Position numbers and translations under genes: made by a program
Source of the DNA: Planctomycetaceae bacterium
GTDB taxonomy: Bacteria > Planctomycetota > Planctomycetia > Pirellulales > UBA1268
Direction of reading: 5' to 3'
Assembly: GCA_005789975.1 (NCBI GenBank)
Contig: SXWC01000010.1
Location: 1-14,349, forward strand
DNA length: 14,349 bases
Notes under the pieces: model-generated
Seen by the model: only the letters and a program-made list of their open reading frames with translations
What the model was told of the DNA's origin: nothing
Databases searched by the model: none
Part shown: piece by piece, positions 5,786 through 14,349 of the stretch
Layout: every line of letters begins with the position of its first letter
How positions within the stretch are numbered: the stretch's first letter is position 1

Positions 5786-8536
5786 TCACCTGAGCCGTGA
5801 TTTCGCCACGCCCTCGCGCTCGAGCGCGCGGCGGCGGAAAAAGACGAAGAACGCCACCACCATCGGCGGAATCGGCGGCAGGATGACCGCCAACCACTTC
5901 TGCCAATCCTGCTCCCGACGGATCGTGGAGTCGAGTTCCCGTTCGACCTTCTCCACCTCGGCATCCCGCTTGCGACGGAGCTGCTCGATCTTCGTGTCGA
6001 GCTTCCGCTGGGCGAGCCGCTGGCTGCTGGCCAGTTGCTGGATCGCCTGCATCGCCGCCTGCGGATCGGTGTCGCCCTGCTCTTCCATCTCCTTGATCTT
6101 CTTCTCGAACGCCCCGACCTCCTTTTGCATCGCGTCGCTGGCCTCACGCTCGGCCTCGTCGAACTTGGCGATGAACAGCGCCCTCTGCTTCTCGGCATTT
6201 TCGCGGGCACTCGCCACGGCATCCTCGATCCGCTCCAGCGTGCGGTGCTTGGGCTTCCGCTTGCGGACCTCGACAAACCGGTCGTCTTCGGCCAGCCAGT
6301 CGAGCACATTGAGGGCAAAAGTGACGTTGTCGAAATCGAAGTTGAACATGTCGTCGCGACGGCTGCGGAGGCCGAAGAAAACGCTCGAAAGCAGGTCGAT
6401 GTCGGCCACGACGACGGCCCGGATCGCCCCGCCCCCGGCCGCCCCCTCCTCGCCGCCGGCCGCCGCCCGCTCAACCGCTGCGGCCAACGTCATCGTGTCG
6501 TCGCCCGGCTTCTCGAACACCCGCAACATTTGCGAGTCGCCCCCCTGCATCGCCTGCTCGACACGATCGATCTCGATCGTTCCCGACTGTTTGCCCGTCC
6601 GCGCCAAGGGCGTCCACGACACCTCCGCTCCGGCCGCCTTCTCGAGTCCGCCCGGAAAGGGGAAGAGCACTTCCTGGAGCCCTCTGGTGATCGGCTGCTC
6701 GGCGTTGAAGCCCGCCCCCTTGTCGCCCCCGTCGGCACCGAGCGCGGCGTCAATGAACACAAACTCATCCTCGAGAAGCAGCTTGGGATGCGGGTTGTAG
6801 CTCTGCCAGATGATGAAGGGCGCCGTGCCCATCGCCCCCATCGCCGGCCGACCACCACCCGAGGCGAGTTTGACGCCGAGCACTTCCCAGAGCGTGTTGA
6901 TGTCCCCCTTCGGCTGCCCCTGCGGCCCGCCGAACATCGCCATCGGCCCCATCGGGCTCCGCCGCGGCTGGGAGGTGCCGGGCACGCCCTGCATCATCAC
7001 GGGGAGCGGGTCTTCGAAGATCGCGACGGGCTGGCCCGCCTTGACGGCGGCGACGAAGTTGGCCATCTGCTCCGGGCCGAGCGACGACGGCTGCACCGCG
7101 AGAATGACGTCGTAGGTCTCGGCGATCGGCGCCGAGGCGTCCACCTGCACGACGTCGTACTGCTTCTCGAGTTCCTCGACGATGGCCTGCCGCGGCCGCT
7201 GCTGGCCGCCCATCATGTCGAAGCCGCCATAGAGATTGGCATCGGTCGTGAGCACTCCGAGCCGCTTCCGTTTCTGCTGGGCCGCCGTGCAGATCGAGCG
7301 GATGAGCTCGTATTCAACGGGCGTGCCGCGATCGAAGAACGGCACCACGACCTTCTCCAGACCGCTGGTGATCGCACATCCGAGGAAAATCTCCTGGTCG
7401 TTGCGATAGGTTCCGCGCACCCGCGACATCACCCGCTGCGGCTCGATTCCGTACTGCTGGCTGGCGAGCGCCGACTCCTCGGTCCTCGGCTCGGTCGGGA
7501 TCACCTCGACGTTCACCTTGCCGCGGCCGAGTTGCTCCACATGCCGCAGCGTGTTGAGGAGATTGATTCTCGTCTGTGCGTAGTCCTCGGGAACCGTCGG
7601 GCTGACGTAAGCCTTGATGCTGATCGGCCGCGCAGCCTCCAGGGTGCGGAGCAGACGACGCGTGTCGGGCGAGAGCGAACTGATCTGTTCCTGCGACAGG
7701 TCGGCCTGCACGTCGGCCGCCCGGAAAAGCAGCACCCCGCCCACCACGGCCGCGAGCAGCCCCGCCGTGCGGGCCAGATAGTGCAGGCCCATCGGGCTGC
7801 CGTCACGACGGCCCGTCCAGTGCCGCCGACCGATGAGCACCATCGCGAGATAGAGGCAGACCGCGACGATCGCCAGGAAGTAGGCCACCGACGACAGACT
7901 CACCACACCGCGGCCGAAATCGGAGAAGTTTTCAGCAATGCTCCAAGACTTCACCCGTGACGCGGCCGCGGGCCCCATCACGGTGCCGGCCTGCTCGGCG
8001 AGCACCAGCGGCGCATTGAACATCAGCCCGAGGATGAATCCGACCGTCAGGTTGGCCGTCAGAAAACTCGCCACCATGCCGACGGCGAGCATCGCCAGGC
8101 CGACAAACCAGTAGCCGAGGTAGTTGGCCAGGAACAGCCCCGCGTCGGGCGTGCCCCAACTCAACAGAATGATCAGGTTGCAGATGCAGGAGAAGCCGAG
8201 CGCCACGGTGTAGATCCCGACCGCCGCGAGGTATTTGCCGAACACGACCTCCCAGTCGCTCGCCGGAATCGTGAGCAGCAGTTCGTCGGTCCCCTGCCGC
8301 CGCTCGTCGGCCCACACGCTCATCGTGATGGCGGGCACGAAGACGAGCAGGATGTAGGGCAGGTAGCGGTTGAGTTGGTCGAGGTTGGCGAGATTGGAGT
8401 TGAAGAACTCGGGGGGCCAGAAGGCCGCCAGCGAGCCGAGCAGCACAAACACGCAGATGAAGACGTAGCCGGTGGGATTCGAGAAATAGGCGACGAAGTT
8501 CCGCTTGAAGACGGCGTCCAAAACGTGCCATTTCAT
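5786..8536 (-). CDS. Fused ABC-2 permease / GldG-like auxiliary protein (GldF-GldG fusion)
   Basis: The single 916-residue product joins two subunits usually separate in Bacteroidota gliding-type transporters. Residues 1-240 are an ABC-2 permease with about six membrane segments (about 22-40, 58-74, 100-126, 135-160, 163-182, 215-236) and the ERRQGTDELLLTIPAS motif of the GldF/NosY family. Residues 250-272 form another membrane segment. The GldG-like extracytoplasmic part (about 273-750) contains ISSLSPDTRRLLRTLEAARPISIKAY, split by a Gly/Met/Pro-rich insert near 515-575. A long coiled coil (about 765-880) and a last membrane segment (881-900) followed by basic residues close the protein. It presumably pairs with the ATPase encoded 94 bp upstream and the DUF4340 protein 17 bp downstream. 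The substrate cannot be read from sequence; a gliding role is not implied. The ATG at 8536 has GAGGGA upstream. The fusion is common in planctomycetes as far as I recall. Confidence 0.88.
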   Translation of the reverse strand: MKWHVLDAVFKRNFVAYFSNPTGYVFICVFVLLGSLAAFWPPEFFNSNLANLDQLNRYLPYILLVFVPAITMSVWADERRQGTDELLLTIPASDWEVVFGKYLAAVGIYTVALGFSCICNLIILLSWGTPDAGLFLANYLGYWFVGLAMLAVGMVASFLTANLTVGFILGLMFNAPLVLAEQAGTVMGPAAASRVKSWSIAENFSDFGRGVVSLSSVAYFLAIVAVCLYLAMVLIGRRHWTGRRDGSPMGLHYLARTAGLLAAVVGGVLLFRAADVQADLSQEQISSLSPDTRRLLRTLEAARPISIKAYVSPTVPEDYAQTRINLLNTLRHVEQLGRGKVNVEVIPTEPRTEESALASQQYGIEPQRVMSRVRGTYRNDQEIFLGCAITSGLEKVVVPFFDRGTPVEYELIRSICTAAQQKRKRLGVLTTDANLYGGFDMMGGQQRPRQAIVEELEKQYDVVQVDASAPIAETYDVILAVQPSSLGPEQMANFVAAVKAGQPVAIFEDPLPVMMQGVPGTSQPRRSPMGPMAMFGGPQGQPKGDINTLWEVLGVKLASGGGRPAMGAMGTAPFIIWQSYNPHPKLLLEDEFVFIDAALGADGGDKGAGFNAEQPITRGLQEVLFPFPGGLEKAAGAEVSWTPLARTGKQSGTIEIDRVEQAMQGGDSQMLRVFEKPGDDTMTLAAAVERAAAGGEEGAAGGGAIRAVVVADIDLLSSVFFGLRSRRDDMFNFDFDNVTFALNVLDWLAEDDRFVEVRKRKPKHRTLERIEDAVASARENAEKQRALFIAKFDEAEREASDAMQKEVGAFEKKIKEMEEQGDTDPQAAMQAIQQLASSQRLAQRKLDTKIEQLRRKRDAEVEKVERELDSTIRREQDWQKWLAVILPPIPPMVVAFFVFFRRRALEREGVAKSRLR

Positions 8537-8630
8537 GGTGTCGGTCCCTCGTGCGAAAGCGTTTTCAGCGGTGGGTCATGCGGTGACGGAAAGACGGATG
8601 AGGAGCCGCGGGAGCCGGCCCGGGTCGACA

Positions 8631-9341
8631 TCAGGCCGAACGGGTCAGTTCGTGGAACCGCTCGTCGAGGCTGCGGCCGTCCCGCCGCAGATCGGCCGGA
8701 CTGCCGTCGAAGCGGATCCGGCCGTCGGCGATCAGGATCACGCGGTCGGCCAGCGCCTCGACCTCCTGCAGGATGTGGGTCGAGAGGAGGATCGTTTTTC
8801 GCTCGCCAAGCCGCCGGATCGTCTCACGGACTTCGCGAATCTGGTTGGGATCGAGGCCGCTGGTCGGCTCGTCGAGAATCAGCACGTCGGGCTCGTGGAG
8901 CAGGACCTGCGCCATGCCGACCCGCTGCCGATAGCCCTTCGAGAGTTTGCCGATCGCCTTGCCGATCACGCTGCCGAGTTCGCACTGCTTCACGACCGCC
9001 TCGATCCGCTCCTTCTTCCGCGAGCCGGTCATGCCCCGGGCGTCGGCGAAGAACTCGAGCAGGCCGCGGGGCGTCATGTCGGGATAGAGCGGGCCGTTCT
9101 CCGGCAGGTAGCCGAGCCGCTCGGCTCCGGCGAGCCGGTCGGTCGACATATCGTGGCCGGCGATCCGCGAGGTGCCAGTGGTGGGGGCGAGGTAGCCGGT
9201 GAGGATCTTCATCGTGGTGCTCTTCCCGGCGCCGTTCGGGCCGAGAAAAGCGACGATCTCGCCGCGGGGGACGCGAAACGAGACGTCTTCAATGGCGATG
9301 AAGTCGCCGTAATACTTGCTGAGGCCATCGGCCTCGATCAT
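8631..9341 (-). CDS. ABC transporter ATP-binding protein (GldA/CcmA-like)
   Basis: Cytoplasmic ATPase that would power the fused permease encoded next. With the start at 9341 it has 236 residues and all nucleotide-binding motifs: Walker A GPNGAGKST (34-42), signature LSKGYRQR (133-140), Walker B VLILDEP (153-159), D-loop SGLD and H-loop H189 in STHI. The Q-loop position is occupied by Glu (GYLPENGPLY), frequent in this subfamily. MIEADGLSKYYG is where homologues normally begin, and GCGAGG precedes the ATG closely. An ATG at 9377 and a GTG at 9401 are in-frame alternatives that would add 12 or 20 non-conserved residues. It is first in the minus-strand run, and its promoter must lie in the 231-bp divergent region shared with the exported transglutaminase-like gene. 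No protein-specific substrate clue is visible. Confidence 0.92.
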   Translation of the reverse strand: MIEADGLSKYYGDFIAIEDVSFRVPRGEIVAFLGPNGAGKSTTMKILTGYLAPTTGTSRIAGHDMSTDRLAGAERLGYLPENGPLYPDMTPRGLLEFFADARGMTGSRKKERIEAVVKQCELGSVIGKAIGKLSKGYRQRVGMAQVLLHEPDVLILDEPTSGLDPNQIREVRETIRRLGERKTILLSTHILQEVEALADRVILIADGRIRFDGSPADLRRDGRSLDERFHELTRSA

Positions 9342-9513
9342 GGCCTCGCCGGAAGAGACGGATGGGCGTGGGGTCATGGTTTTCCGATGCGGGGGGATCA
9401 CTCCAGGAGACGCTCATTGTTTCCGACGGGGCCGATCCCGGCAAGGCGGGACGCCAAGCCGCTCGGGGACGCGTCCGGGAGCGGCGGCGAACCTTGGACC
9501 GAGGATCGCGGAG

Positions 9514-9527
9514 CCGATTCGAATCGG
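9514..9527. promoter_or_regulatory. Perfect 14-bp palindrome in the divergent intergenic region (possible operator)
   Basis: CCGATTCGAATCGG is a perfect palindrome. GATTCGA recurs immediately downstream at 9531-9537, giving an extra half-site 15 bp from the first. It lies 46 bp before the plus-strand start at 9573 and 173 bp from the minus-strand start at 9341, in the only stretch able to carry both promoters. TTAGAT at 9528-9533 could be a weak -10 for the plus gene; no convincing -35 was found. The remainder of 9342-9572 shows nothing else recognisable. Confidence 0.35.
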
Positions 9528-9572
9528 TTAGATTCGACCGTGCTCAATCCCCCTGTCACACGAGAGTTTCGC

Positions 9573-11411
9573 ATGCTTTGCTCGAGAGCCCATGGAGTGG
9601 CGATCTGCCTGACGGCCGGCACATTCTGGCTGGTGGCCGCAGAGCCCGTCTTGGCGCGAGCCGGCGACGTGGTGGAAGCCGCAACCGCGGGCGAGCTCGA
9701 CAAGGCGTTCGGGGCTCTCGCGAAAACGGTGCAGGAACAGGTTCGCGGCGCGCCAACCAAGGCCGTGACGCTCTATGCCTCGGGGGCCGAGGGCTCGCTC
9801 GCCATCATGCAGTGGACCCTGCTCGAGCGCGTCGGTGAACAGGGGCGAAAATCGCTGGCGGCCGACCATCCGCAGGCCCTCGCGTGGCTGCTCGGTGATC
9901 GCGACGCCCTGCAGACGCTCCTCTCCGCGGGCGATCCCTCGGAAAACCGCTGGCCGCAGGCCGTCGGCCTCCTCTGCGGCATCGTCGAGGACGACGCGGA
10001 GGCGAAGTCGGGGGTGCCGCTCCGGATCGCCGTGGCCACGGCGATGACGTTCGCCGCCCCCGTCACGTCGTTCGCCGACAAGCAGCCGATCGAAGCCCTG
10101 CCACGATACCGGGCATTTCGTGACTGGAACGCCGCTGGAGTCCTCTTTCCCTCGTTCCGGGAACTCACCGCCTGGGAAATGCGGTACGTCGTCGGCAGCT
10201 GGGCGCGGGAAGACGAACTCGTCTGGGCCAGGGGCGCGATCCGCGGTGATCTCAAGAACCGAGGAAAGATCGGTGAGGCGGCGTTCATGGTGCAGTACAC
10301 GGAGAAGAACCGCAGCGGCGCGAGCGTGCAGGACGAGGCGAAGTTTTACGACTCCAAGCCGGTCACGCTGCCGCTGATCCTGGAATACGGCGCGGTCTGC
10401 GGCGGCATTTCCAAGTTTGGTTCGGCGATGTGCCAGGCCTTCGGCGTGCCGGCACTGCCGGTCGGGCAGCCCGGCCACTGCGCGTTCATCTGGCAGCGGG
10501 AGGATCGCTCCTGGGCGCTCAACAACGACATCTCCGGCTGGGCTGAGAGCAGTCGGCACGACGGCATCCACACCACCTGGGGCACCCGGGCCTGGTTCAT
10601 GCCCCTCATGCAGGCCGTGCAGAAGAATCCCGAACGGTTCGTCGCCGCCGAGCGGCTCCGCGCCGTGGCGGCTCTCGCCGACCAGAACGAGCGGGCCGAC
10701 ATCCTCGCCGCGGCCTGCCGGGCCTGCCCGCTCGACTTCGCGGCCTGGCTCGACCGCGCGGCGGCGATGCGAGCCGCAGCCGCGAAACCGGCCGATTGGA
10801 AAACGGCCGCCAAGGAAGCGGCCGGCGGCTTTTCCGACCATCCGGCAGCCTATGCGGTGCTGCTCGCGTCGATGGATGACGGACTGATGCCCCAAACGGC
10901 GACGCCCGCCGAACGCCGACGATTCGCCGTCGCCACAGCCGGGACGCTGTCGCGCATGGCGGCATCGGGAGCCGATCCCAGCCTGATCGCTGACGGGCTG
11001 CGGACGACCCTGATCGTTCAGGGGCGTGCGGTCGCCCCCGGCCAGGACAACCAAATCTATCGAATCATCTTCGCCGAACCGGCCGCGGGCGAACCGATCA
11101 AGCCCGAGGACTCAAAGGAGATTGTTTCGATGTTCGTGGCCGCGGTCGACGCGCTCGATGCGGACAAGAACGGACCGGCCCGCGCGGCTTGGCGGACGGC
11201 CGCTGAACGAACCGCCCGCGGGCTGATCTTCCAGCCTGGCACGAGGGACAACGCCTTGACCGCTCTGCAGGCCACGGTGCGGCGGCTCCAGAACGCAAAG
11301 CGGATCGACGACGCCCGCTGGCTCGCCGACCGGCTCATGGACGCCTTGAAGCAAGCCGGCGACGCGGCGTCACTCGAGACCGCGACGGACCTGCGGAAGT
11401 CGCTCGGCTGA
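9573..11411 (+). CDS. Exported transglutaminase-like cysteine protein of unknown substrate
   Basis: The 612-residue product starts with a Sec-type signal peptide (about 1-30: a hydrophobic core VAICLTAGTFWLVAA, then a likely cleavage near VLARA-G). A central region looks like a papain-fold transglutaminase core: C276 in GAVCGGISKFGSAMCQAFGV, H302 in GQPGHCAFIW and D319 in LNNDISGW would be the Cys/His/Asp triad. The remainder is helical and Ala-rich (about 355-610), possibly a repeat-like scaffold. I recall similar Cys-His segments in large plant and planctomycete proteins with F5/8 type C domains; no such domain is seen here. The start at 9573 was chosen because the signal peptide begins there and GAGAG precedes it; the frame is open back to 8505, but that part is the antisense of the ATPase. 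It is divergent from the transporter run. Whether it crosslinks, cleaves or deamidates is unknown. Confidence 0.75.
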   Translation: MLCSRAHGVAICLTAGTFWLVAAEPVLARAGDVVEAATAGELDKAFGALAKTVQEQVRGAPTKAVTLYASGAEGSLAIMQWTLLERVGEQGRKSLAADHPQALAWLLGDRDALQTLLSAGDPSENRWPQAVGLLCGIVEDDAEAKSGVPLRIAVATAMTFAAPVTSFADKQPIEALPRYRAFRDWNAAGVLFPSFRELTAWEMRYVVGSWAREDELVWARGAIRGDLKNRGKIGEAAFMVQYTEKNRSGASVQDEAKFYDSKPVTLPLILEYGAVCGGISKFGSAMCQAFGVPALPVGQPGHCAFIWQREDRSWALNNDISGWAESSRHDGIHTTWGTRAWFMPLMQAVQKNPERFVAAERLRAVAALADQNERADILAAACRACPLDFAAWLDRAAAMRAAAAKPADWKTAAKEAAGGFSDHPAAYAVLLASMDDGLMPQTATPAERRRFAVATAGTLSRMAASGADPSLIADGLRTTLIVQGRAVAPGQDNQIYRIIFAEPAAGEPIKPEDSKEIVSMFVAAVDALDADKNGPARAAWRTAAERTARGLIFQPGTRDNALTALQATVRRLQNAKRIDDARWLADRLMDALKQAGDAASLETATDLRKSLG

Positions 11412-11434
11412 GATGCCGCAGCGCAGCCGGCATC
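11412..11434. terminator. Hairpin directly after the transglutaminase-like gene
   Basis: GATGCCG (11412-11418) pairs with CGGCATC (11428-11434) around a 9-base loop, starting at the base after the stop codon. A second hairpin follows at 11477-11495 (CGGGGC/GCCCCG). Neither is followed by a T-run, so they may end transcription weakly or just stabilise the 3' end. Confidence 0.4.
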
Positions 11435-11476
11435 GGGCGAACGGAGCCCAGGAGGGGCGGAGTGAGCGTCCGGCGA

Positions 11477-11495
11477 CGGGGCATGGGCAGCCCCG
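11477..11495. terminator. GC hairpin preceding the 51-bp element, copy B
   Basis: CGGGGC (11477-11482) pairs with GCCCCG (11490-11495) around ATGGGCA. It lies 4 bp before the 51-bp element, as the 1095-1114 hairpin lies 18 bp before copy A. The stem sequences differ, so only the layout is shared. Confidence 0.35.
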
Positions 11496-11498
11496 ACC

Positions 11499-11549
11499 CT
11501 CACGAGGCGTCGCGAGCACCTCCGGCACCCCCCGTGCCGGAGAGGATTG
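11499..11549. repeat. 51-bp dispersed element, copy B
   Basis: This matches 1133-1183 at 45 of 51 bases in the same orientation. It contains its own hairpin: CTCCGGCAC (11520-11528), a five-C loop and GTGCCGGAG (11534-11542). It sits in the 221-bp convergent gap 11412-11632, which otherwise holds only hairpins. Confidence 0.75.
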
Positions 11550-11572
11550 CATCCATGACCTTTGTCCGCTGG

Positions 11573-11610
11573 ATCGACCGGTGGAAACGCCGCGGGTTTC
11601 CACGGTCGAT
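11573..11610. terminator. 15-bp-stem hairpin between convergent genes, 3' of nadB
   Basis: ATCGACC (11573-11579) pairs with GGTCGAT (11604-11610), and GTGGAAAC (11581-11588) with GTTTCCAC (11596-11603), with one bulged G at 11580 and a 7-base loop. That is 15 paired bases in 38 nt, starting 22 bp beyond the nadB stop on the minus strand. No T-run follows on either strand. It could be a factor-dependent bidirectional terminator, a 3'-end stabiliser or part of a repeat element. Confidence 0.5.
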
Positions 11611-11632
11611 GGCAGACGTGTCCCACAGTCTG

Positions 11633-13296
<1,664 letters not shown>

Positions 13297-13300
<4 letters not shown>

Positions 13301-14349
13301 TCGGCTGCCGCGCCCTGCATGAAGGCTTTGAACTGCTCGCGGTAGTCGGTTGGCGGGCGGCTCCGCCGGCCCTCCGCCTGCCCCCCCTTCACGTCGCTGG
13401 GCACGTCGCGGTTGCTCCGCACGCCGCCGGGCCGCAGGCCCAGGCTCCTCACCGCCTGTTCGAACTCGCCGCGCTGCCGCGCGTCGCCGTTTCGCGCCAT
13501 CCGCTGCATCGCCTCCCACCGGGCGAGGAAGTCGCGGGCCTGCTGCGGCGTCCAGCCGAGTTCGTCGAGCACGGTGGTATCGCCCGAATCGACCGACTGC
13601 CGCAGGTGCTCGATCGCGAGGTCGGCGGCGTTTCGGGCGTTGGCGAGATCCTGTTCGCCCCACTCCATGTCGCGGTCGCGCCGCTCGCCACCGGCTGTTG
13701 CGTCGCGTCGACCGGCCCATCCGCCGTCGCCAGACCGGCTGCCGGCCGCCGCCTGTGAACCTTCACCGGGCTGCCCGGCTTCGCCTGAGCCCTGTTCTTT
13801 CCCCTGACCGGCGGTTTGGCCGGGTTGTTGGCCGGGCTGTTGGCCGGGCTTGCCAGCGGCTTCGCCGGCGGGTTCTGCGCCCGGACCTTCTCCCCGCTTG
13901 TTGCCATCTTTCGACGCCTGCTCACCTGCGGCCGCTGGATTGTTTTGATCGCCCTGTTGTCCCGCGCCGGATTTCTCCGGTGACTGTGGCTGATTTCCCT
14001 CGGGGCCCGCGCCCGGCTTGCCAGCGCCCGACTGCGGCTGGCCTTCGCTGCCCTGGCCTTCTCTCGGCTGTCCCTGCCCCGTTCCCTCTCCCTCTCCCTC
14101 TCCTTGCTGGCCTTGGCTCTCGGCACCCGCTGCCTGTTCGCCCTTCCCGCTCTCACCCTGCCCGCTCTCACCCTGCCCGCTCTCACCCTTGCCGCTCTCA
14201 CCCTTGCCACTCTCGCCCTTGCCACTCTCACCCTTGCCGCTCTCACCCTTCCCGCTCTCGCCCTTCCCGCTCTCGCCCTTCCCGCTCTCGCCCTTCCCGC
14301 TCTCGCCCTTCCCGCTCTCGCCCTTCCCGCTCTCACCCTTCCCGCTCTC
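13297..14349 (-). CDS. Low-complexity protein with (KGESG)n repeats and a conserved C-terminal helical domain, 5' end outside window
   Basis: The frame is open from the window edge to the TGA at 13297-13299, giving the last 350 residues of a longer protein. From the N-terminal side it has a 15-bp-repeat-encoded Lys-Gly-Glu-Ser-Gly run, then about 140 residues rich in Gly, Gln, Glu, Pro and Ala (including PGQQPGQQPGQ from 12-bp repeats at 13816-13848). The last 125 or so residues are a probably folded helical domain (MEWGEQDLANARNAADLAIE, LDELGWTPQQARDFLARWEA, RSLGLRPGG, PPTDYREQFKAFMQG). I recall this C-terminal layout from large membrane proteins of planctomycetes, but cannot name a family. 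This frame was chosen over the two other repeat-opened ones because only it continues into the conserved domain and gives the ATGA overlap with nadB. A link to NAD synthesis is not implied. Confidence 0.8.
14146..14349. repeat. 15-bp tandem repeat array, at least 13 units, running off the window
   Basis: Thirteen full 15-bp units (plus strand consensus CCCGCTCTCGCCCTT) plus 9 bp of a fourteenth. Differences are at the first base (C/G), the fifth position (G/A, synonymous Ser), the tenth (G/A, synonymous Gly) and the last (T/G, Lys to Gln). All units keep the frame encoding Lys-Gly-Glu-Ser-Gly or Gln-Gly-Glu-Ser-Gly on the minus strand. Units nearest the edge are almost identical and those near 14146-14250 more varied, which suggests recent expansion at the N-terminal side. 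Confidence 0.95.

Noticed and set aside
4752..6800. A 682-codon open frame on the plus strand
   Set aside because: It is antisense to the DUF4340 and fused permease genes, which have clear domains, membrane segments and start sites. Its translation shows arginine-, serine- and proline-rich shadow composition and no domain, as expected from high GC.
6035..7960. A 641-codon open frame on the plus strand
   Set aside because: Antisense to the fused GldF/GldG-like gene; the product is rich in His, Arg and Leu without any recognisable motif.
8505..9572. Upstream extension of the transglutaminase-like gene, open in frame to 8505
   Set aside because: It overlaps the ABC ATPase on the opposite strand, and a signal peptide and ribosome site begin at 9573.
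13449..14336. A 295-codon minus-strand frame starting with Arg-Ala-Gly repeats
   Set aside because: It is another frame of the same 15-bp repeats, which lack stops in several frames. Only the KGESG frame continues into a conserved domain and the ATGA overlap with nadB.
14146..14349. CRISPR-like appearance of regularly repeated units
   Set aside because: The units are contiguous 15-mers with no spacers and keep a coding frame; this is a coding tandem repeat.

Overview
The window is GC-rich, gene-dense DNA that most resembles a planctomycete chromosome (Planctomycetota, possibly Pirellulales). This assignment is an inference from gene content: an ABC-2 permease fused to a GldG-like protein next to a DUF4340 protein, a secreted transglutaminase-like protein of a type also found in plants, and a large low-complexity protein ending in a small conserved helical domain. 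No rRNA, tRNA, CRISPR array, transposase or phage gene was found.

Layout. (1) 1-315, + strand: the 3' end of mtnA (methionine salvage). (2) 358-1059: two C-terminal fragments of an M17 leucyl aminopeptidase (pepA) lie back to back in opposite orientation, joined near position 790. They are about 85% identical by eye and share a perfect 65-bp inverted match. Neither keeps the metal-binding half of the enzyme. (3) 9341 down to 1210, - strand: five co-oriented genes, read in the order ABC ATPase, fused GldF/GldG-like permease, DUF4340 protein, FabH-type ketoacyl-ACP synthase and oligoendopeptidase F. The gaps are 94, 17, 28 and 61 bp, so one operon is plausible. The first three probably form one membrane complex: ATPase, membrane permease with its extracytoplasmic GldG part, and a membrane-anchored DUF4340 partner. 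(4) 9342-9572: a divergent intergenic region with a perfect 14-bp palindrome. (5) 9573-11411, + strand: an exported protein with a Cys/His/Asp transglutaminase-like core. (6) 11412-11632: a convergent intergenic region with several hairpins and a 51-bp element that also occurs at 1133-1183, in the other large convergent gap. (7) 13300 down to 11633, - strand: nadB (L-aspartate oxidase, NAD synthesis). Its start overlaps the stop of the upstream gene by ATGA. (8) 14349 down to 13297: the 3' part of a low-complexity gene with a 15-bp tandem repeat encoding Lys-Gly-Glu-Ser-Gly, running off the window.

The points most worth a second look are the inverted pepA remnant pair, which is either a real rearrangement scar or an assembly join; the 51-bp element shared by two convergent gaps; the 15-bp-stem hairpin beyond nadB; and the (KGESG)n repeat gene coupled to nadB. 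The ABC/DUF4340 cluster is uncharacterised in planctomycetes as far as I know, but its architecture is a recognisable variant of the Gld-type transporters.
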